A DNA stretch of 64,000 nucleotides from Ruegeria arenilitoris (GTDB taxonomy: Bacteria; Pseudomonadota; Alphaproteobacteria; Rhodobacterales; Rhodobacteraceae). The stretch covers positions 806,001-870,000 of the forward strand of contig NZ_WQHX01000001.1 in assembly GCF_013035425.1 (NCBI RefSeq), given 5' to 3'. Below are positions 45,373 through 54,391 of this stretch, piece by piece. Below the pieces are notes generated by a model. The model was not told where the DNA came from. It was given only the letters and a program-made list of their open reading frames with translations, and did not search any database. A program made the position numbers and the translations under genes. Every line of letters begins with the position of its first letter. Positions within the stretch are counted from its first letter, which is position 1.

Positions 45373-45501
45373 CTACAGGTGTTTCGAAATATCGAAAGGT
45401 TGGTGGGCTCGCCAAATTTTTGTACTTTCTTCGAAAAGTTCGATAACGCGATTACGCCCCATCCCATTTGGCATCTCAAATGTCACAATTTCAGTAATCA
45501 T
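45373..45501 (-). pseudogene. 5' fragment of a small monooxygenase-like (YdhR-type) gene
   Basis: From ATG 45501 the frame reads MITEIVTFEMPNGMGRNRV, then LFEESTKIWRAH, which is the opening of a family of about 100-residue YdhR/ABM-like proteins. After about 32 residues it departs from the family and stops at TAG (45373). The remaining two thirds were not found downstream in any frame. It is probably a leftover of a deletion between the aldo/keto reductase and IclR genes. Confidence 0.5.
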
Positions 45502-45778
45502 CCGCAGCGCTCCTGTCACCCAAGAATGATTGCATGGGTACCGGAGCATTGCCAGACGCGATAACAACAACTTTGCTAGACATGTACCAGATGCATTGTT
45601 TGCTGCCCGGTTTCTTCCCTTACTGTTCATTTACACGACCCAGAACTATCACCGAATGCGCGGACAAGGACATCCGGCAAGTCATTGCATCGCTGACGAA
45701 CTTAGCTGCCGAAGTCGGAAGCATGATCAGAAAGGCGAAAATTACTAAGAAGCACAGCTTAAAATGGCCCCCACATGC

Positions 45779-46612
45779 TCAACTTCTCAGTGATGTGTTC
45801 CCGAGCCTTTCAGAAATCTTGTTCGCAGCTTCGATTACGGACCCCGCAAGTACTTCAAGTTTGCTGTCGGGAAACCTTGTGATGGGTCCAGAGATTGAAA
45901 CTCCAGCGACAACATTTTCAAGCGAGTCAAAAACCGGGGCAGCGATACATCTCATGCCCAAGAAACGTTCTTCATCGTCGAGGGCCCATCCTCTTTGACG
46001 AGACTTTAACAGCTCCGCCTTCAAATGCTGGGTGTCGTGAATAGAGTTTGATGTTTGACGAACTAAAGTCAGCTGCGCCATCAGCTCTTCTAGTTCGGCC
46101 TCTTCCATAAATGCCATTATGGCTTTTCCTACTCCGGATGTATGAAAATAGGCCGCCATCCCGTTCTTGATCGAGGCTCTGATCGGATTTTCAGACTCAA
46201 TTTGGATTAGGTAAAGCAGCTTGCCACTTTCTTGGACTGCCAGGTTCGCAGTTTCACCGGTCTCCTTGGCAAGCGTCCTCATCACTGACGGAGCGGCTTC
46301 GAGAAGGCTTGACCCTTCTTCAAAGGTGCTGCCAATCCGGTAGGACTGGGGTCCAATCCGCCACTTACCTTGTTCTTCGTCGAGCGCAACCATGCCGCGT
46401 TGCCGAAGTGTGTTCAGTATTCTGTGCACGGTCGGTGCCGGGATTTCCGTTGCTTTGACGATTTCAGCCGGAGTGGCAGCCTTGGCGTCTGCTAGAAAAA
46501 CCAGGACTCGAATACCACGATCAAGCGCGACGACAGGTGAGTTTACGGATTTTACCTCATTTCCTTTCAGGCGAGGTCTTCCTCGACGTGTTGTGCTGCT
46601 TTGTTCGTTCAT
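45779..46612 (-). CDS. IclR-family transcriptional regulator
   Basis: About 277 residues from ATG 46612. An Arg-rich N-terminal tail (RRGRPRLKG) precedes the winged helix-turn-helix (ALDRGIRVLVFLADAKAATPAEIVKATEIPAPTVHRILNTL) and the IclR effector domain (TGETANLAV, SGVGKAIMAF, GMRCIAAPVFD, GVSISGP). It is divergent from the TRAP operon at 46858; the 245-base gap contains TATAAT at 46701. Likely ligand is the TRAP substrate or a product. Confidence 0.91.
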   Translation of the reverse strand: MNEQSSTTRRGRPRLKGNEVKSVNSPVVALDRGIRVLVFLADAKAATPAEIVKATEIPAPTVHRILNTLRQRGMVALDEEQGKWRIGPQSYRIGSTFEEGSSLLEAAPSVMRTLAKETGETANLAVQESGKLLYLIQIESENPIRASIKNGMAAYFHTSGVGKAIMAFMEEAELEELMAQLTLVRQTSNSIHDTQHLKAELLKSRQRGWALDDEERFLGMRCIAAPVFDSLENVVAGVSISGPITRFPDSKLEVLAGSVIEAANKISERLGNTSLRS

Positions 46613-46857
46613 AATCGCTGTAACCAATGTTCAGGTTGTACACTGCAGACTCTAGCTCGTCTGCTAGGCCGGAAAAATGAAAAAATAATTTTTGTTAAAT
46701 TATAATTGGTTAGGAGATTTTCGGTTTCCTTATCGACGGAATTTCCAAAAAATTTTGAAAATTTTGAATTCTGGCTTATCGTCGTGGGTATCCGCTGGAG
46801 GGCGGATCGGTGCCAGAGCCGATGCGAAATCGGTTGGGCCCAGTCAAGGGAGGATAC

Positions 46858-47952
46858 ATGACAAAATCTTTAAACCGCAGAAGTTTTCTGCGCGGGTCAG
46901 CTGTCGTTGGCGCCGGCGCACTCGCCGCACCTGCAGTTCACGCGCAGGAGGGGACCAACCTCAAAATGCAAGCCGCTTGGGGCGGCGGCATCTTTTTGGA
47001 AAATGCTCAATCCTATGTGAATAGGGTTAACGAGATGTCAGGTGGCAAGCTGACTATTGAACTGCTTCCGGTAAACTCGGTTGTCAAAACCAGTCAGATG
47101 CAGGACGCTGTCCACCGCGGCGTTCTGGATGCGGCGCATTATGTTCCTGCATATTGGTACTCTAAGTCCAAAACAGCATCTCTGTTTGGCACCGGGCCTT
47201 GCTTTGGCTGGTCAAGCCAGGAAGTTCTGGGATGGGTCAATTATGGCGGCGGACAGGAACTGTTCGATGAGCTGATGGGAATACTTGGGTTGAATGTCGT
47301 TTCTTTCTTCAACTCTCCTATGCCCGCTCAGCCATTGGGATGGTTTAAAGAAGAGATCACAAGTGCCGACCAAATGAACGGTTTGAAATACCGTACGGTT
47401 GGACTTGCGGCAGATGTTCTGCTGGAAATGGGTATGTCCGTTGTTCAATTGCCTGGTGGTGAAATCCAACCTGCAATGAAGTCTGGCCTTATTGACGCGG
47501 CAGAATTCAACAACCCAACTTCGGACCGCGACTTCGGAATGCAAGATGTGTCCAAACACTACCACCTTGCTTCGTTCCACCAGAGCCAGGAATTCTTTGA
47601 AGTTACCTTCAATAAGGACAAGTATAATGCACTTGCGCCGGAGCTTCAGGCGATCCTTAAATACGCGTCCGAGGCCGAGAACTCCAACTTCTATTGGAAC
47701 AATACCAAGCGTTACTCCGAAGATTTGGTAACGCTGGCAGAGGAGCAGGGCGTTAACGTTTACCGTACTCCTGATAGCGTTATGCAAGCGCAGCTAAATG
47801 CTTGGGATGTGGTCGTTGAGCGTATCTCGAACGAAGACCCGTTCTTTGCCAAAGTTGTCGATAGCCAAAAGGCTTACGCGAAGACGGTAATGAATTACCT
47901 CAACCTGAACCAGCCTGACTACAAGCTGGCCTACAAGCACTATTTCGGCTGA
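46858..47952 (+). CDS. dctP: TRAP transporter solute-binding protein (DctP/TakP family)
   Basis: 364 residues. GGGAGG precedes the ATG. Tat signal NRRSFLRGSAVVGAG. The receptor core has the conserved binding arginine in KYRTVGLAADVL (Arg179) and the TakP-like QLPGGEIQPAMKSGLIDAAEFNNP. TakP-type receptors bind 2-oxo and 2-hydroxy acids. It heads an operon with dctQ, dctM, an amidase and two hydroxy-acid dehydrogenases, which fits a 2-hydroxy-acid or related amide as solute. Confidence 0.93.
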   Translation: MTKSLNRRSFLRGSAVVGAGALAAPAVHAQEGTNLKMQAAWGGGIFLENAQSYVNRVNEMSGGKLTIELLPVNSVVKTSQMQDAVHRGVLDAAHYVPAYWYSKSKTASLFGTGPCFGWSSQEVLGWVNYGGGQELFDELMGILGLNVVSFFNSPMPAQPLGWFKEEITSADQMNGLKYRTVGLAADVLLEMGMSVVQLPGGEIQPAMKSGLIDAAEFNNPTSDRDFGMQDVSKHYHLASFHQSQEFFEVTFNKDKYNALAPELQAILKYASEAENSNFYWNNTKRYSEDLVTLAEEQGVNVYRTPDSVMQAQLNAWDVVVERISNEDPFFAKVVDSQKAYAKTVMNYLNLNQPDYKLAYKHYFG

Positions 47953-47974
47953 GGTCTTGGGGCAACCAGAAGTG

Positions 47975-48000
47975 GGAAGCCGCGCTGTAGCGCGGTTTCC
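47975..48000 (+). other. Strong hairpin between the TRAP receptor gene and dctQ
   Basis: GGAAGCCGCGC pairs with GCGCGGTTTCC around a TGTA loop: 11 pairs with one G-T wobble. There is no long T run. Such stem-loops after binding-protein genes often protect the upstream message so that receptor is made in excess over membrane subunits; a partial terminator is the other option. Confidence 0.65.
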
Positions 48001-48033
48001 TGAACTCCGGGCGGAACAGGCGAGGAACTGACC

Positions 48034-48642
48034 TTGATCAAGACAATCCACGCGATCGAAGGGCTAAGCCAATGGGTAGGCAAGGCCTTTGGATGGTGCA
48101 TCCTTATTCTGACACTTTCTGTGTCTTACGAAGTGTTCGTCCGGTACGTGCTTAACAAGCCAACCGTCTGGGCGTTCGATATGATGGTCCAGATGTATGG
48201 CGCGCTGTTTCTGATGGCCGGTGCCTATGCCTTGGCCCAAGACGCCCATGTACGAGGGGACGTACTTTACCGGCTTTTCACTGTCCGCTGGCAGGCGCGG
48301 GTCGATTTCGTTCTGTACATCCTCTTTTTCTTCCCGGGCATGTTCGCCCTGTTCTGGTACGGATGGGAAATAGCCAAGGATAGCTGGCGATATGAAGAAG
48401 TCAGCTGGAATAGCCCTGCAAGAATTCAAATCTATTTCTTCAAAACTCTGATCCCGGTCGCTGGTTTTCTTCTCATGCTGCAAGGTCTTGCCGAAATGGC
48501 GCGCTGCTGGTTGGCGATGAGGAATGGCGTTTGGCTAGAGCGACTGGATGACGTGCGCGAAACCGAAGACATGTTGATGGAAGAAACAATTGACAGGATT
48601 CGGACGACGGGCACCAAACAAGGAGGCCAAAGCGATGACTGA
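48034..48642 (+). CDS. dctQ: TRAP transporter small membrane subunit (DctQ)
   Basis: 202 residues with four membrane segments. The start is TTG 48034 with GAGGA seven bases upstream; no in-frame ATG gives a full-length protein. Family features: SVSYEVFVRYVLNKPTVWAFD, where Arg and Trp near the second helix are typical, and DAHVRGDVLY. It joins DctM in the inner membrane. The 3' end overlaps dctM by eight bases. Confidence 0.9.
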   Translation: MIKTIHAIEGLSQWVGKAFGWCILILTLSVSYEVFVRYVLNKPTVWAFDMMVQMYGALFLMAGAYALAQDAHVRGDVLYRLFTVRWQARVDFVLYILFFFPGMFALFWYGWEIAKDSWRYEEVSWNSPARIQIYFFKTLIPVAGFLLMLQGLAEMARCWLAMRNGVWLERLDDVRETEDMLMEETIDRIRTTGTKQGGQSDD

Positions 48643-49999
48643 TCCTCAGGTCGCCATCTTGATGCTAAGCCTCTTTATTGTGCTGGTTCTTTTAGGTTTT
48701 CCAATTGCGTTTACGCTTTTGGCGATGGGTGTGGGCTTTGGCTACTACGCGTATTACCAAGCTGCGCCTGAAAGCATCGCGGACATCTTCAACAATAACA
48801 TCTTCTATCTCTTGAACCAGAATACCTATTCGGTGATGGAAAACGACACGCTCGTCGCCATTCCGTTATTCTTGTTTATGGGATACGTGGTCGAAAGGGC
48901 GAACATCGTCGATCGTTTGTTCTTTTCGCTTTACATGGCGGCCCGAAATTTGCCGGGATCGTTGGCCATTGCAGCACTGTTAACCTGCGCTGTGTTTTCT
49001 ACTGCTTCTGGAATAGTTGGTGCGGTTGTTACTCTGATGGGCTTGCTTGCGTATCCGGCAATGGCCAACGCCGGGTATCAGCGGAGTTTTGCCTCCGGTG
49101 TTATCTGCGCCGGAGGGACATTGGGAATTTTGATCCCACCGTCGATTATGCTGATCGTTTATGCCGCTATTGCCGAACTATCACCGCTGCGTTTGTACGC
49201 TGCGGCGGTTTTTCCCGGGCTGATGCTTGCGGGGCTTTACATCGTGTATGTAATGGTGCGCGTTTGGTTGAATCCGGCGTTGGCACCAAAACCGCAGGAG
49301 GAGGACATTCCGCCCCGGCGGCAGATCTATATGGATCTTTTAATTTCCTTCGTGCCACTGACCGTTTTGATAATGTTGGTTCTCGGTTCAATCCTTGGCG
49401 GCCTGGCGACGCCTGCTGAAGCGGCCGCAATGGGCGCTTTGGGAGGATTGGTTCTGGCGATGCTCTATCGGTCATTGTCCTGGGACAAGGTCAAACAGAG
49501 CGTCTTTCTGACTGCCAAGGCTACGGCAATGGTGTGTTGGCTATTCGTTGGCTCTTGGACTTTCGCCTCCATCTTTTCGTACCTTGGCGGCCATGACGTG
49601 ATCGAGCATTGGGTGGTTGGAATGAACCTGCAACCCTGGCAATTCCTTGTCCTTGCTCAGTTAATCATCTTCTTGCTGGGTTGGCCGCTTGAGTGGTCGG
49701 AGATCCTGATCATTTTTGTGCCAATTTTCCTGCCGATGTTGGAAACATTCGGGGTGAACCCATATTTCTTCGCCATGCTGGTTGCTCTTAATCTGCAGAC
49801 CTCCTTCCTGACACCGCCTATGGCAATGTCAGCTTACTACCTGAAGGGCGTTCTAAAAAATCAGATACAGCTGATGGAGATATTCAAAGGTCTGATGCCC
49901 TATCTGGCCATCGTGATCCTGTGCATGGTGCTAATGTATCAGTTTCCAGGCATAGCGCTTTGGTTTCCTGATTACCTGTTCGGGGTATGGGTTCCATGA
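48635..49999 (+). CDS. dctM: TRAP transporter large membrane subunit (DctM)
   Basis: 454 residues from ATG 48635 (AGGAGG upstream), with 12 to 13 membrane segments. VGAVVTLMGLLAYPAMANAGYQRSFASGVICAGGTLGILIPPSI is cited in part only as the family core, with GGTLGILIPPS the key run; GLATPAEAAAMGALGG and the C-terminal SFLTPPMAMSAYYLKG are present too. It carries out Na+-driven transport of the solute handed over by the receptor. Its stop overlaps the amidase start by four bases. Confidence 0.94.
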   Translation: MTDPQVAILMLSLFIVLVLLGFPIAFTLLAMGVGFGYYAYYQAAPESIADIFNNNIFYLLNQNTYSVMENDTLVAIPLFLFMGYVVERANIVDRLFFSLYMAARNLPGSLAIAALLTCAVFSTASGIVGAVVTLMGLLAYPAMANAGYQRSFASGVICAGGTLGILIPPSIMLIVYAAIAELSPLRLYAAAVFPGLMLAGLYIVYVMVRVWLNPALAPKPQEEDIPPRRQIYMDLLISFVPLTVLIMLVLGSILGGLATPAEAAAMGALGGLVLAMLYRSLSWDKVKQSVFLTAKATAMVCWLFVGSWTFASIFSYLGGHDVIEHWVVGMNLQPWQFLVLAQLIIFLLGWPLEWSEILIIFVPIFLPMLETFGVNPYFFAMLVALNLQTSFLTPPMAMSAYYLKGVLKNQIQLMEIFKGLMPYLAIVILCMVLMYQFPGIALWFPDYLFGVWVP

Positions 50000-51351
50000 C
50001 AAAGCACGACTTGTCGCTTTTCTCGGCGGTTCAAGCCGCCGAGGCTATTCAAGCTGGGCGAATTTCTTCAGAGGCTTTAGTTGAGGCCTGCCTTAAACGG
50101 ATCGAAGAAACGGACCGAGTAATTCGTGCCTGGGCTTACATAGATGCCAGTGAAGCGCTTGGTCAGGCGCGTGAACTGGATCGTATTCGCAAGGCCGGAA
50201 GGGCCACCGGGGCATTGCATGGTGTACCCGTCGGATTGAAAGATATAGTTGAAACAAGAAACATGCCCACGGAGTGCGGCACTCCGATTTTTGCGGGCCG
50301 TCATCCGGCCTCGGATGCCAGAATAGTTGAACATCTACGCGAAGCCGGTGCGGTAATCATGGGTAAAACCAAAACCACTGAGTTCGCCTTTATGCACCCG
50401 GCTGACACCTGCAATCCTTTTGACCCAGCCCGAAGTCCCGGCGGTTCTTCGAGTGGGTCTGCCGCAGCTGTCGCAGCCAGACACGTCCCGTTGGCAATTG
50501 GCACGCAGACTGGCGGGTCGGTTATACGACCTGCTTCTTTCTGCGGGGTCTATGGTTTTAAGCCGACCCGTGGAACGATCTCGCGAAGTGGGGTCTTTCG
50601 GACGTCGGTGTCATTGGATCATGTGGGGGGATTTGCTAACTCGCTTGAAGACATCGCGTTGCTGACGGATGTCGTGTCCGGCTATGATCAAAACGACCCA
50701 GTCAGTTTTGCACGACCACGCGCGAACATGCTTGAAGGGGCTCAGGCAGAGGTGCCAGTGGAGCCGAACATTGCTTGGCTTAATTTTCCCTTCGATGATC
50801 GTTTGGATGCAGACACTGTTGAAGGAATAAATGCCGTAGTTGACGCCCTCGGTGGTCGGGTTGAACGTTTTTCGGCGTCGCCTCAATTGGCCGATCTCGT
50901 TGATGTTCACAAAACGATTTACGACTATGAGATTCGCCAGAATATGGCTGAAATTTCAGAGAATCATTGGCCTGAAATCAGTGTTGAGATGCGGTCCGCG
51001 ATCGGCCGTGGGGCAGAAATCAGCGAGGCGCAGTATAAAGATGCCCTGTCGGTCATGGGTTCTGCTCAAAACTTTTTCGCAGAGTACTTCAATGACTTTG
51101 ATGCAATCCTTGCGCCGGCGGCGACAGGAGAGGCGGTACCGATTGTTGAGGGGCACACCGGAGATTCTGTATTTTGTCTAACTTGGACGCTAGCTGGTTT
51201 GCCGTGCCTCACGCTGCCTCTGCTTGTTGGCCAGAACGACATGCCGATCGGCGTTCAACTGATTGGCGCAGTTGAAGAAGACGACCGTCTTTTGCGCACC
51301 GCTTCATGGGTCCAACGCCGCCTGAGGTCACTAGAAAACAAGGGAGAATAA
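49996..51351 (+). CDS. Amidase-signature family hydrolase
   Basis: 451 residues from ATG 49996 (ATGA overlap with dctM; an ATG at 49987 is the alternative). The Ser-cisSer-Lys triad is visible: Lys in GVPVGLKDIVET (about residue 82), Ser in GGSSSGSAA (about 156) and the nucleophile Ser in TQTGGSVIRPAS (about 180). Such enzymes hydrolyse carboxamides, allophanate or aryl amides. Coupling to a TRAP transporter suggests that the imported solute is an amide or that its degradation gives one. Confidence 0.92.
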   Translation: MTKHDLSLFSAVQAAEAIQAGRISSEALVEACLKRIEETDRVIRAWAYIDASEALGQARELDRIRKAGRATGALHGVPVGLKDIVETRNMPTECGTPIFAGRHPASDARIVEHLREAGAVIMGKTKTTEFAFMHPADTCNPFDPARSPGGSSSGSAAAVAARHVPLAIGTQTGGSVIRPASFCGVYGFKPTRGTISRSGVFRTSVSLDHVGGFANSLEDIALLTDVVSGYDQNDPVSFARPRANMLEGAQAEVPVEPNIAWLNFPFDDRLDADTVEGINAVVDALGGRVERFSASPQLADLVDVHKTIYDYEIRQNMAEISENHWPEISVEMRSAIGRGAEISEAQYKDALSVMGSAQNFFAEYFNDFDAILAPAATGEAVPIVEGHTGDSVFCLTWTLAGLPCLTLPLLVGQNDMPIGVQLIGAVEEDDRLLRTASWVQRRLRSLENKGE

Positions 51352-51355
51352 TTGC

Positions 51356-51550
51356 ATGTCACGAATGACAAACATTCTCATGGGAGTTATTGGCACCGGC
51401 CTGATGATGGTCTTTGTTCTGGGCCTTGCTCACAGCATCTCGACTGGGTTTGCCGGATTTTGGGGCGGCTTCCCGTTCTTGTGCATCGCGATCTTTGTGA
51501 TTGCCCTTGCGCTTTACAACTTCTGGGAAGATGCCATCAAAAAGGACTGA
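51356..51550 (+). CDS. Small two-helix membrane protein of the TRAP-amidase operon
   Basis: 64 residues. AAGGGAGAATAATTGC provides a ribosome-binding site before ATG 51356, and the gene fits exactly between the amidase (4 bases) and the dehydrogenase (4 bases). Two hydrophobic segments, about residues 6-26 and 34-54, are joined by a short Gly/Phe loop; the tail DAIKKD is charged. No family recognised. Placement suggests an accessory subunit or a membrane anchor for the pathway, but no function can be assigned. Confidence 0.75.
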   Translation: MSRMTNILMGVIGTGLMMVFVLGLAHSISTGFAGFWGGFPFLCIAIFVIALALYNFWEDAIKKD

Positions 51551-51554
51551 CTTC

Positions 51555-52517
51555 GTGACTGAGAAACCCGTCCTGTGGCTGCCGCGGCGCGTCTCTGACG
51601 CGACAGTCGAGCGTGCGTGCCGTGACTACGAAGTTATTCTGAACGACGACGACACGCCCGGCACGCCCGATGAGATCATTGCAATGAGCGCAAAGGTCGA
51701 CGCGATGATGCCATGCCATTCCGAACATTTTTCAGCAGACGTTGTATCGCGGCTTGACCCGCGTCTGAAAATCGTTGCCAACCATTCTGTTGGTGTGGAT
51801 CACTGCGACCTGCAAGCCCTTGCTGCCAAAGGTATTGTGGTGACGAACACCCCTGATGTTCTTTCGGACGCGACAGCTGAACTAGCGATGTTGCTTATGC
51901 TGGGGGCTGCGCGGCATGCCGTCCGAGGCGACCGCTTGATGCGTACCGGTGCATGGGATAGCTGGAGTCCGTCCTTCATGGTCGGCAAGCAGGTCACGGG
52001 TGCACGTCTTGGAATCGTCGGGATGGGGCGAGTGGGGCGGGCCTTTGCTGAAAAGGCGCGCGGATTTGATATGGATATCCACTATTTCAACCGAACCCGG
52101 CTGTCACCTTATCAGGAACTTGGCGCAACGTATCACGAAAGCATTGAAAGTCTTTTACCCGTAGCCGATTTCCTGTCACTCCACTGCCCGGCGACCTCAG
52201 ATACAACGAATTTGATAAACGCAGAACGAATGGCGGCAATGCGAGACGGAGCAATACTGGTCAATACCGCCAGAGGCGCGCTTGTTGATGAAGACGCATT
52301 GTTGCAAGCCATAAAAAGTGAAAAACTGGCCGCGGCGGGACTTGATTGCTTCAAAACCGAACCCGGCGGAAACCCGAAATTTGCAGACCACGAGAACATC
52401 TTCATGTTGCCCCATATCGGTAGTGCCACTACAAAAACTCGGGACGCTATGGGCTTTCGCGCACTAGACAACCTAGACGCTTTCTTTGCCGGCAAAAAGC
52501 CGCGGGACCTACTTTAA
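51555..52517 (+). CDS. D-isomer-specific 2-hydroxyacid dehydrogenase (GhrB/glyoxylate reductase-like)
   Basis: 320 residues from GTG 51555. The substrate domain has NHSVGVDHCD; the NAD(P) motif is GIVGMGRVGRAFAEKARGFDMDIHYFNR in the middle, with GMGRVG as its Gly core; Arg in NTARGALVDE, Glu in FKTEP and His in LPHIGSAT form the active site. The Arg in FNRT suits NADPH. It reduces glyoxylate or hydroxypyruvate or oxidises a D-2-hydroxy acid, consistent with a TakP-type transporter. Confidence 0.92.
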   Translation: MTEKPVLWLPRRVSDATVERACRDYEVILNDDDTPGTPDEIIAMSAKVDAMMPCHSEHFSADVVSRLDPRLKIVANHSVGVDHCDLQALAAKGIVVTNTPDVLSDATAELAMLLMLGAARHAVRGDRLMRTGAWDSWSPSFMVGKQVTGARLGIVGMGRVGRAFAEKARGFDMDIHYFNRTRLSPYQELGATYHESIESLLPVADFLSLHCPATSDTTNLINAERMAAMRDGAILVNTARGALVDEDALLQAIKSEKLAAAGLDCFKTEPGGNPKFADHENIFMLPHIGSATTKTRDAMGFRALDNLDAFFAGKKPRDLL

Positions 52518-52530
52518 AAAGGAAATTCAA

Positions 52531-53403
52531 ATGGCAAAACTTGCGTTTATTGGCCTTGGCGTAATGGGCTATCCGATGGCCGGACATCTCCAGGCGGCAG
52601 GGCACGATGTAACTGTTTATAACCGTACGTCGACAAAGGCTGAAGAATGGGTCGCGGAACATGGCGGCAGCATGCGCGCTACTCCGCGAGAGGCTGCAGT
52701 GAGTGCAGATTTCGTAATGACATGCGTGGGAAATGACGATGACCTTCGCAGTGTTTGCATTGGCCCGGAGGGCGCTTTTGCAGGCATGTCAGCAAACGCA
52801 ACGCTCGTTGACCATACTACTGTTTCCGCGAAGGTGACTCGTGAGCTATATTCCGCTGCCAAAGAACAAGGAGTGGGCTTTCTAGACGCGCCGATATCCG
52901 GTGGGCAAGCGGGTGCTGAGAACGCGGTTCTTTCCATTATGTGTGGCGGAGACCAATCCGTGTACTCGGCCGCAGAACCCATCATGAAAGTTTACTCGAA
53001 AATCTGCCGCCGAATTGGAGAGAGTGGCGCGGGTCAGTTGACCAAAATGAGTAACCAGATTGCAATTGCTGGTTTGGTCCAAGGCCTGAGCGAAGCTTTG
53101 CATTTTGCAGAGAAGGCAGGCCTTGATGGACGCTCGGTAGTTGAAGTCATCAGTCAAGGGGCCGCAGGAAGCTGGCAAATGGTCAACAGGTACGAAACCA
53201 TGCTGGACGATCATTTTGATCACGGATTTGCCGTGGACTGGATGCGAAAGGATCTGGGTATCTGCCTTGATACAGCCAACGAAACCGGTGCTAGTTTGCC
53301 GGTGACCGCCCTTGTCGATCAATTCTACAAGGATGTTCAGAAACTCGGGGGCGGTCGGTGGGATACCTCTTCGTTGCTGAAGCGACTTCGCGCAATTGAT
53401 TAG
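52531..53403 (+). CDS. NAD(P)-dependent beta-hydroxyacid dehydrogenase (3-hydroxyisobutyrate/tartronate-semialdehyde reductase family)
   Basis: 290 residues from ATG 52531. Rossmann motif FIGLGVMGYPMAGHL, substrate motif DAPISGGQAGAENAVLSIMCGG, and catalytic Lys in GQLTKMSNQ (about residue 171), all in family order. Together with the hydroxyacid dehydrogenase just upstream it could reduce tartronate semialdehyde to glycerate. Last gene of the TRAP operon. Exact substrate unproven. Confidence 0.91.
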   Translation: MAKLAFIGLGVMGYPMAGHLQAAGHDVTVYNRTSTKAEEWVAEHGGSMRATPREAAVSADFVMTCVGNDDDLRSVCIGPEGAFAGMSANATLVDHTTVSAKVTRELYSAAKEQGVGFLDAPISGGQAGAENAVLSIMCGGDQSVYSAAEPIMKVYSKICRRIGESGAGQLTKMSNQIAIAGLVQGLSEALHFAEKAGLDGRSVVEVISQGAAGSWQMVNRYETMLDDHFDHGFAVDWMRKDLGICLDTANETGASLPVTALVDQFYKDVQKLGGGRWDTSSLLKRLRAID

Positions 53404-53612
53404 ACTTCAAGTTTTTTCAGCGGCTGATTGTAGTGATGCTTAGCTACATCAGTCTGTAGCAGTAAATTCCCGAAGCGTATTTGGCGGGGGCGGTTAGGCA
53501 TTGGCTTAGGAAGACATGCACTCGCCCTGAGTTCTCCTGCTCGAAATTCGGAGTTTTCTTTTCAGATGCAAAAATTTGGGCATACTTGGACGGCAATCTT
53601 CTGGAGGACAAG

Positions 53613-54269
53613 ATGGCCGATCTAGACCCGCGTGCAACCCAGGTGCTTGACCTATGGTTCCCCGATTCCGGGCATTGGAACAGCGCCCAAGCACACCTTA
53701 ATTTCTGGGACGAACGCATGCAGGGCGGCATGGACAACGTAATCTGCAGCGAGTTTGCCGATCTGACCCAGGCCGGGGTTCGCGGAGAGTTGGATGCGTG
53801 GGCCGAGACACCTCGCGGCAGAATAGCTCTGATATTGGTGCTAGACCAGTTTCCACGCTCGCTCTGGCGGGATACACCCGGTGCGTTCGGCCAAGATATC
53901 AAGGCTTGCCGGCTATGTTTGGAGGGTATTGGCAACGGGCACTACCAGTCATTGCCGGTACCATGGGAACGGATGTTCTACGTCATCTCCATCGGCCATT
54001 GCGAAGGCCCCGACCATTTGGAGCGGATGGACTTGTGCATCCGTCTAGTAGACGAAATGGAACCGATTTGGCCGGAGGCTCTAGCGCCCCTGGCTGATGG
54101 TGCTAACGGGCAAAATAAAACCGTGCGTGGCGTGATTGAGCGTTTCGGAAGACATCCCCACCGAAACGCGGTTCTTGGTCGAACGTCTACCGCCGCAGAA
54201 GAAGTCTACATTGCTGCCGGCGAATTTCCGCACCAGCGAAAAGCGTCGGACACGGTGGGAAGCACCTGA
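53613..54269 (+). CDS. DUF924-family protein
   Basis: 218 residues from ATG 53613, preceded by GGAGGACAAG. All-helical TPR-like protein: VLDLWFPD at the start, then RGRIALILVLDQFPRSLWRDTPGAFGQD, LPVPWERMFYVISIGHCEG and the closing RFGRHPHRNAVLGR are the family signatures. Widespread in proteobacteria, function unknown. It stands alone between the TRAP operon and the IS element. Confidence 0.9.
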   Translation: MADLDPRATQVLDLWFPDSGHWNSAQAHLNFWDERMQGGMDNVICSEFADLTQAGVRGELDAWAETPRGRIALILVLDQFPRSLWRDTPGAFGQDIKACRLCLEGIGNGHYQSLPVPWERMFYVISIGHCEGPDHLERMDLCIRLVDEMEPIWPEALAPLADGANGQNKTVRGVIERFGRHPHRNAVLGRTSTAAEEVYIAAGEFPHQRKASDTVGST

Positions 54270-54338
54270 ACGATCAAATGGAAGCGACGTAAAGCCAAGC
54301 GCAGCCGTTTCGTTAAGTACAAATAGAGCGTTGTTCGG

Positions 54339-54360
54339 TGAATGTCCGCGCTGCGCCCAA
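54339..54360 (-). repeat. Dispersed intergenic repeat, diverged copy left of the IS6 element
   Basis: Minus strand reads TTGGGCGCAGCGCGGACATT and a further CAC. It shares TTGGGC, GC and CATTCAC with the copy at 55219-55243 on the far side of the insertion element and is the weakest of the listed copies. Confidence 0.35.
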
Positions 54361-54391
54361 TCTGGAGCCCTGTTTAAATAGTAAATTGAGA

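Noticed and set aside
45534-45998. 154-codon plus-strand frame overlapping the IclR 3' end
   Set aside because: Second half is antisense to IclR, first half matches nothing and there is no ribosome-binding site.
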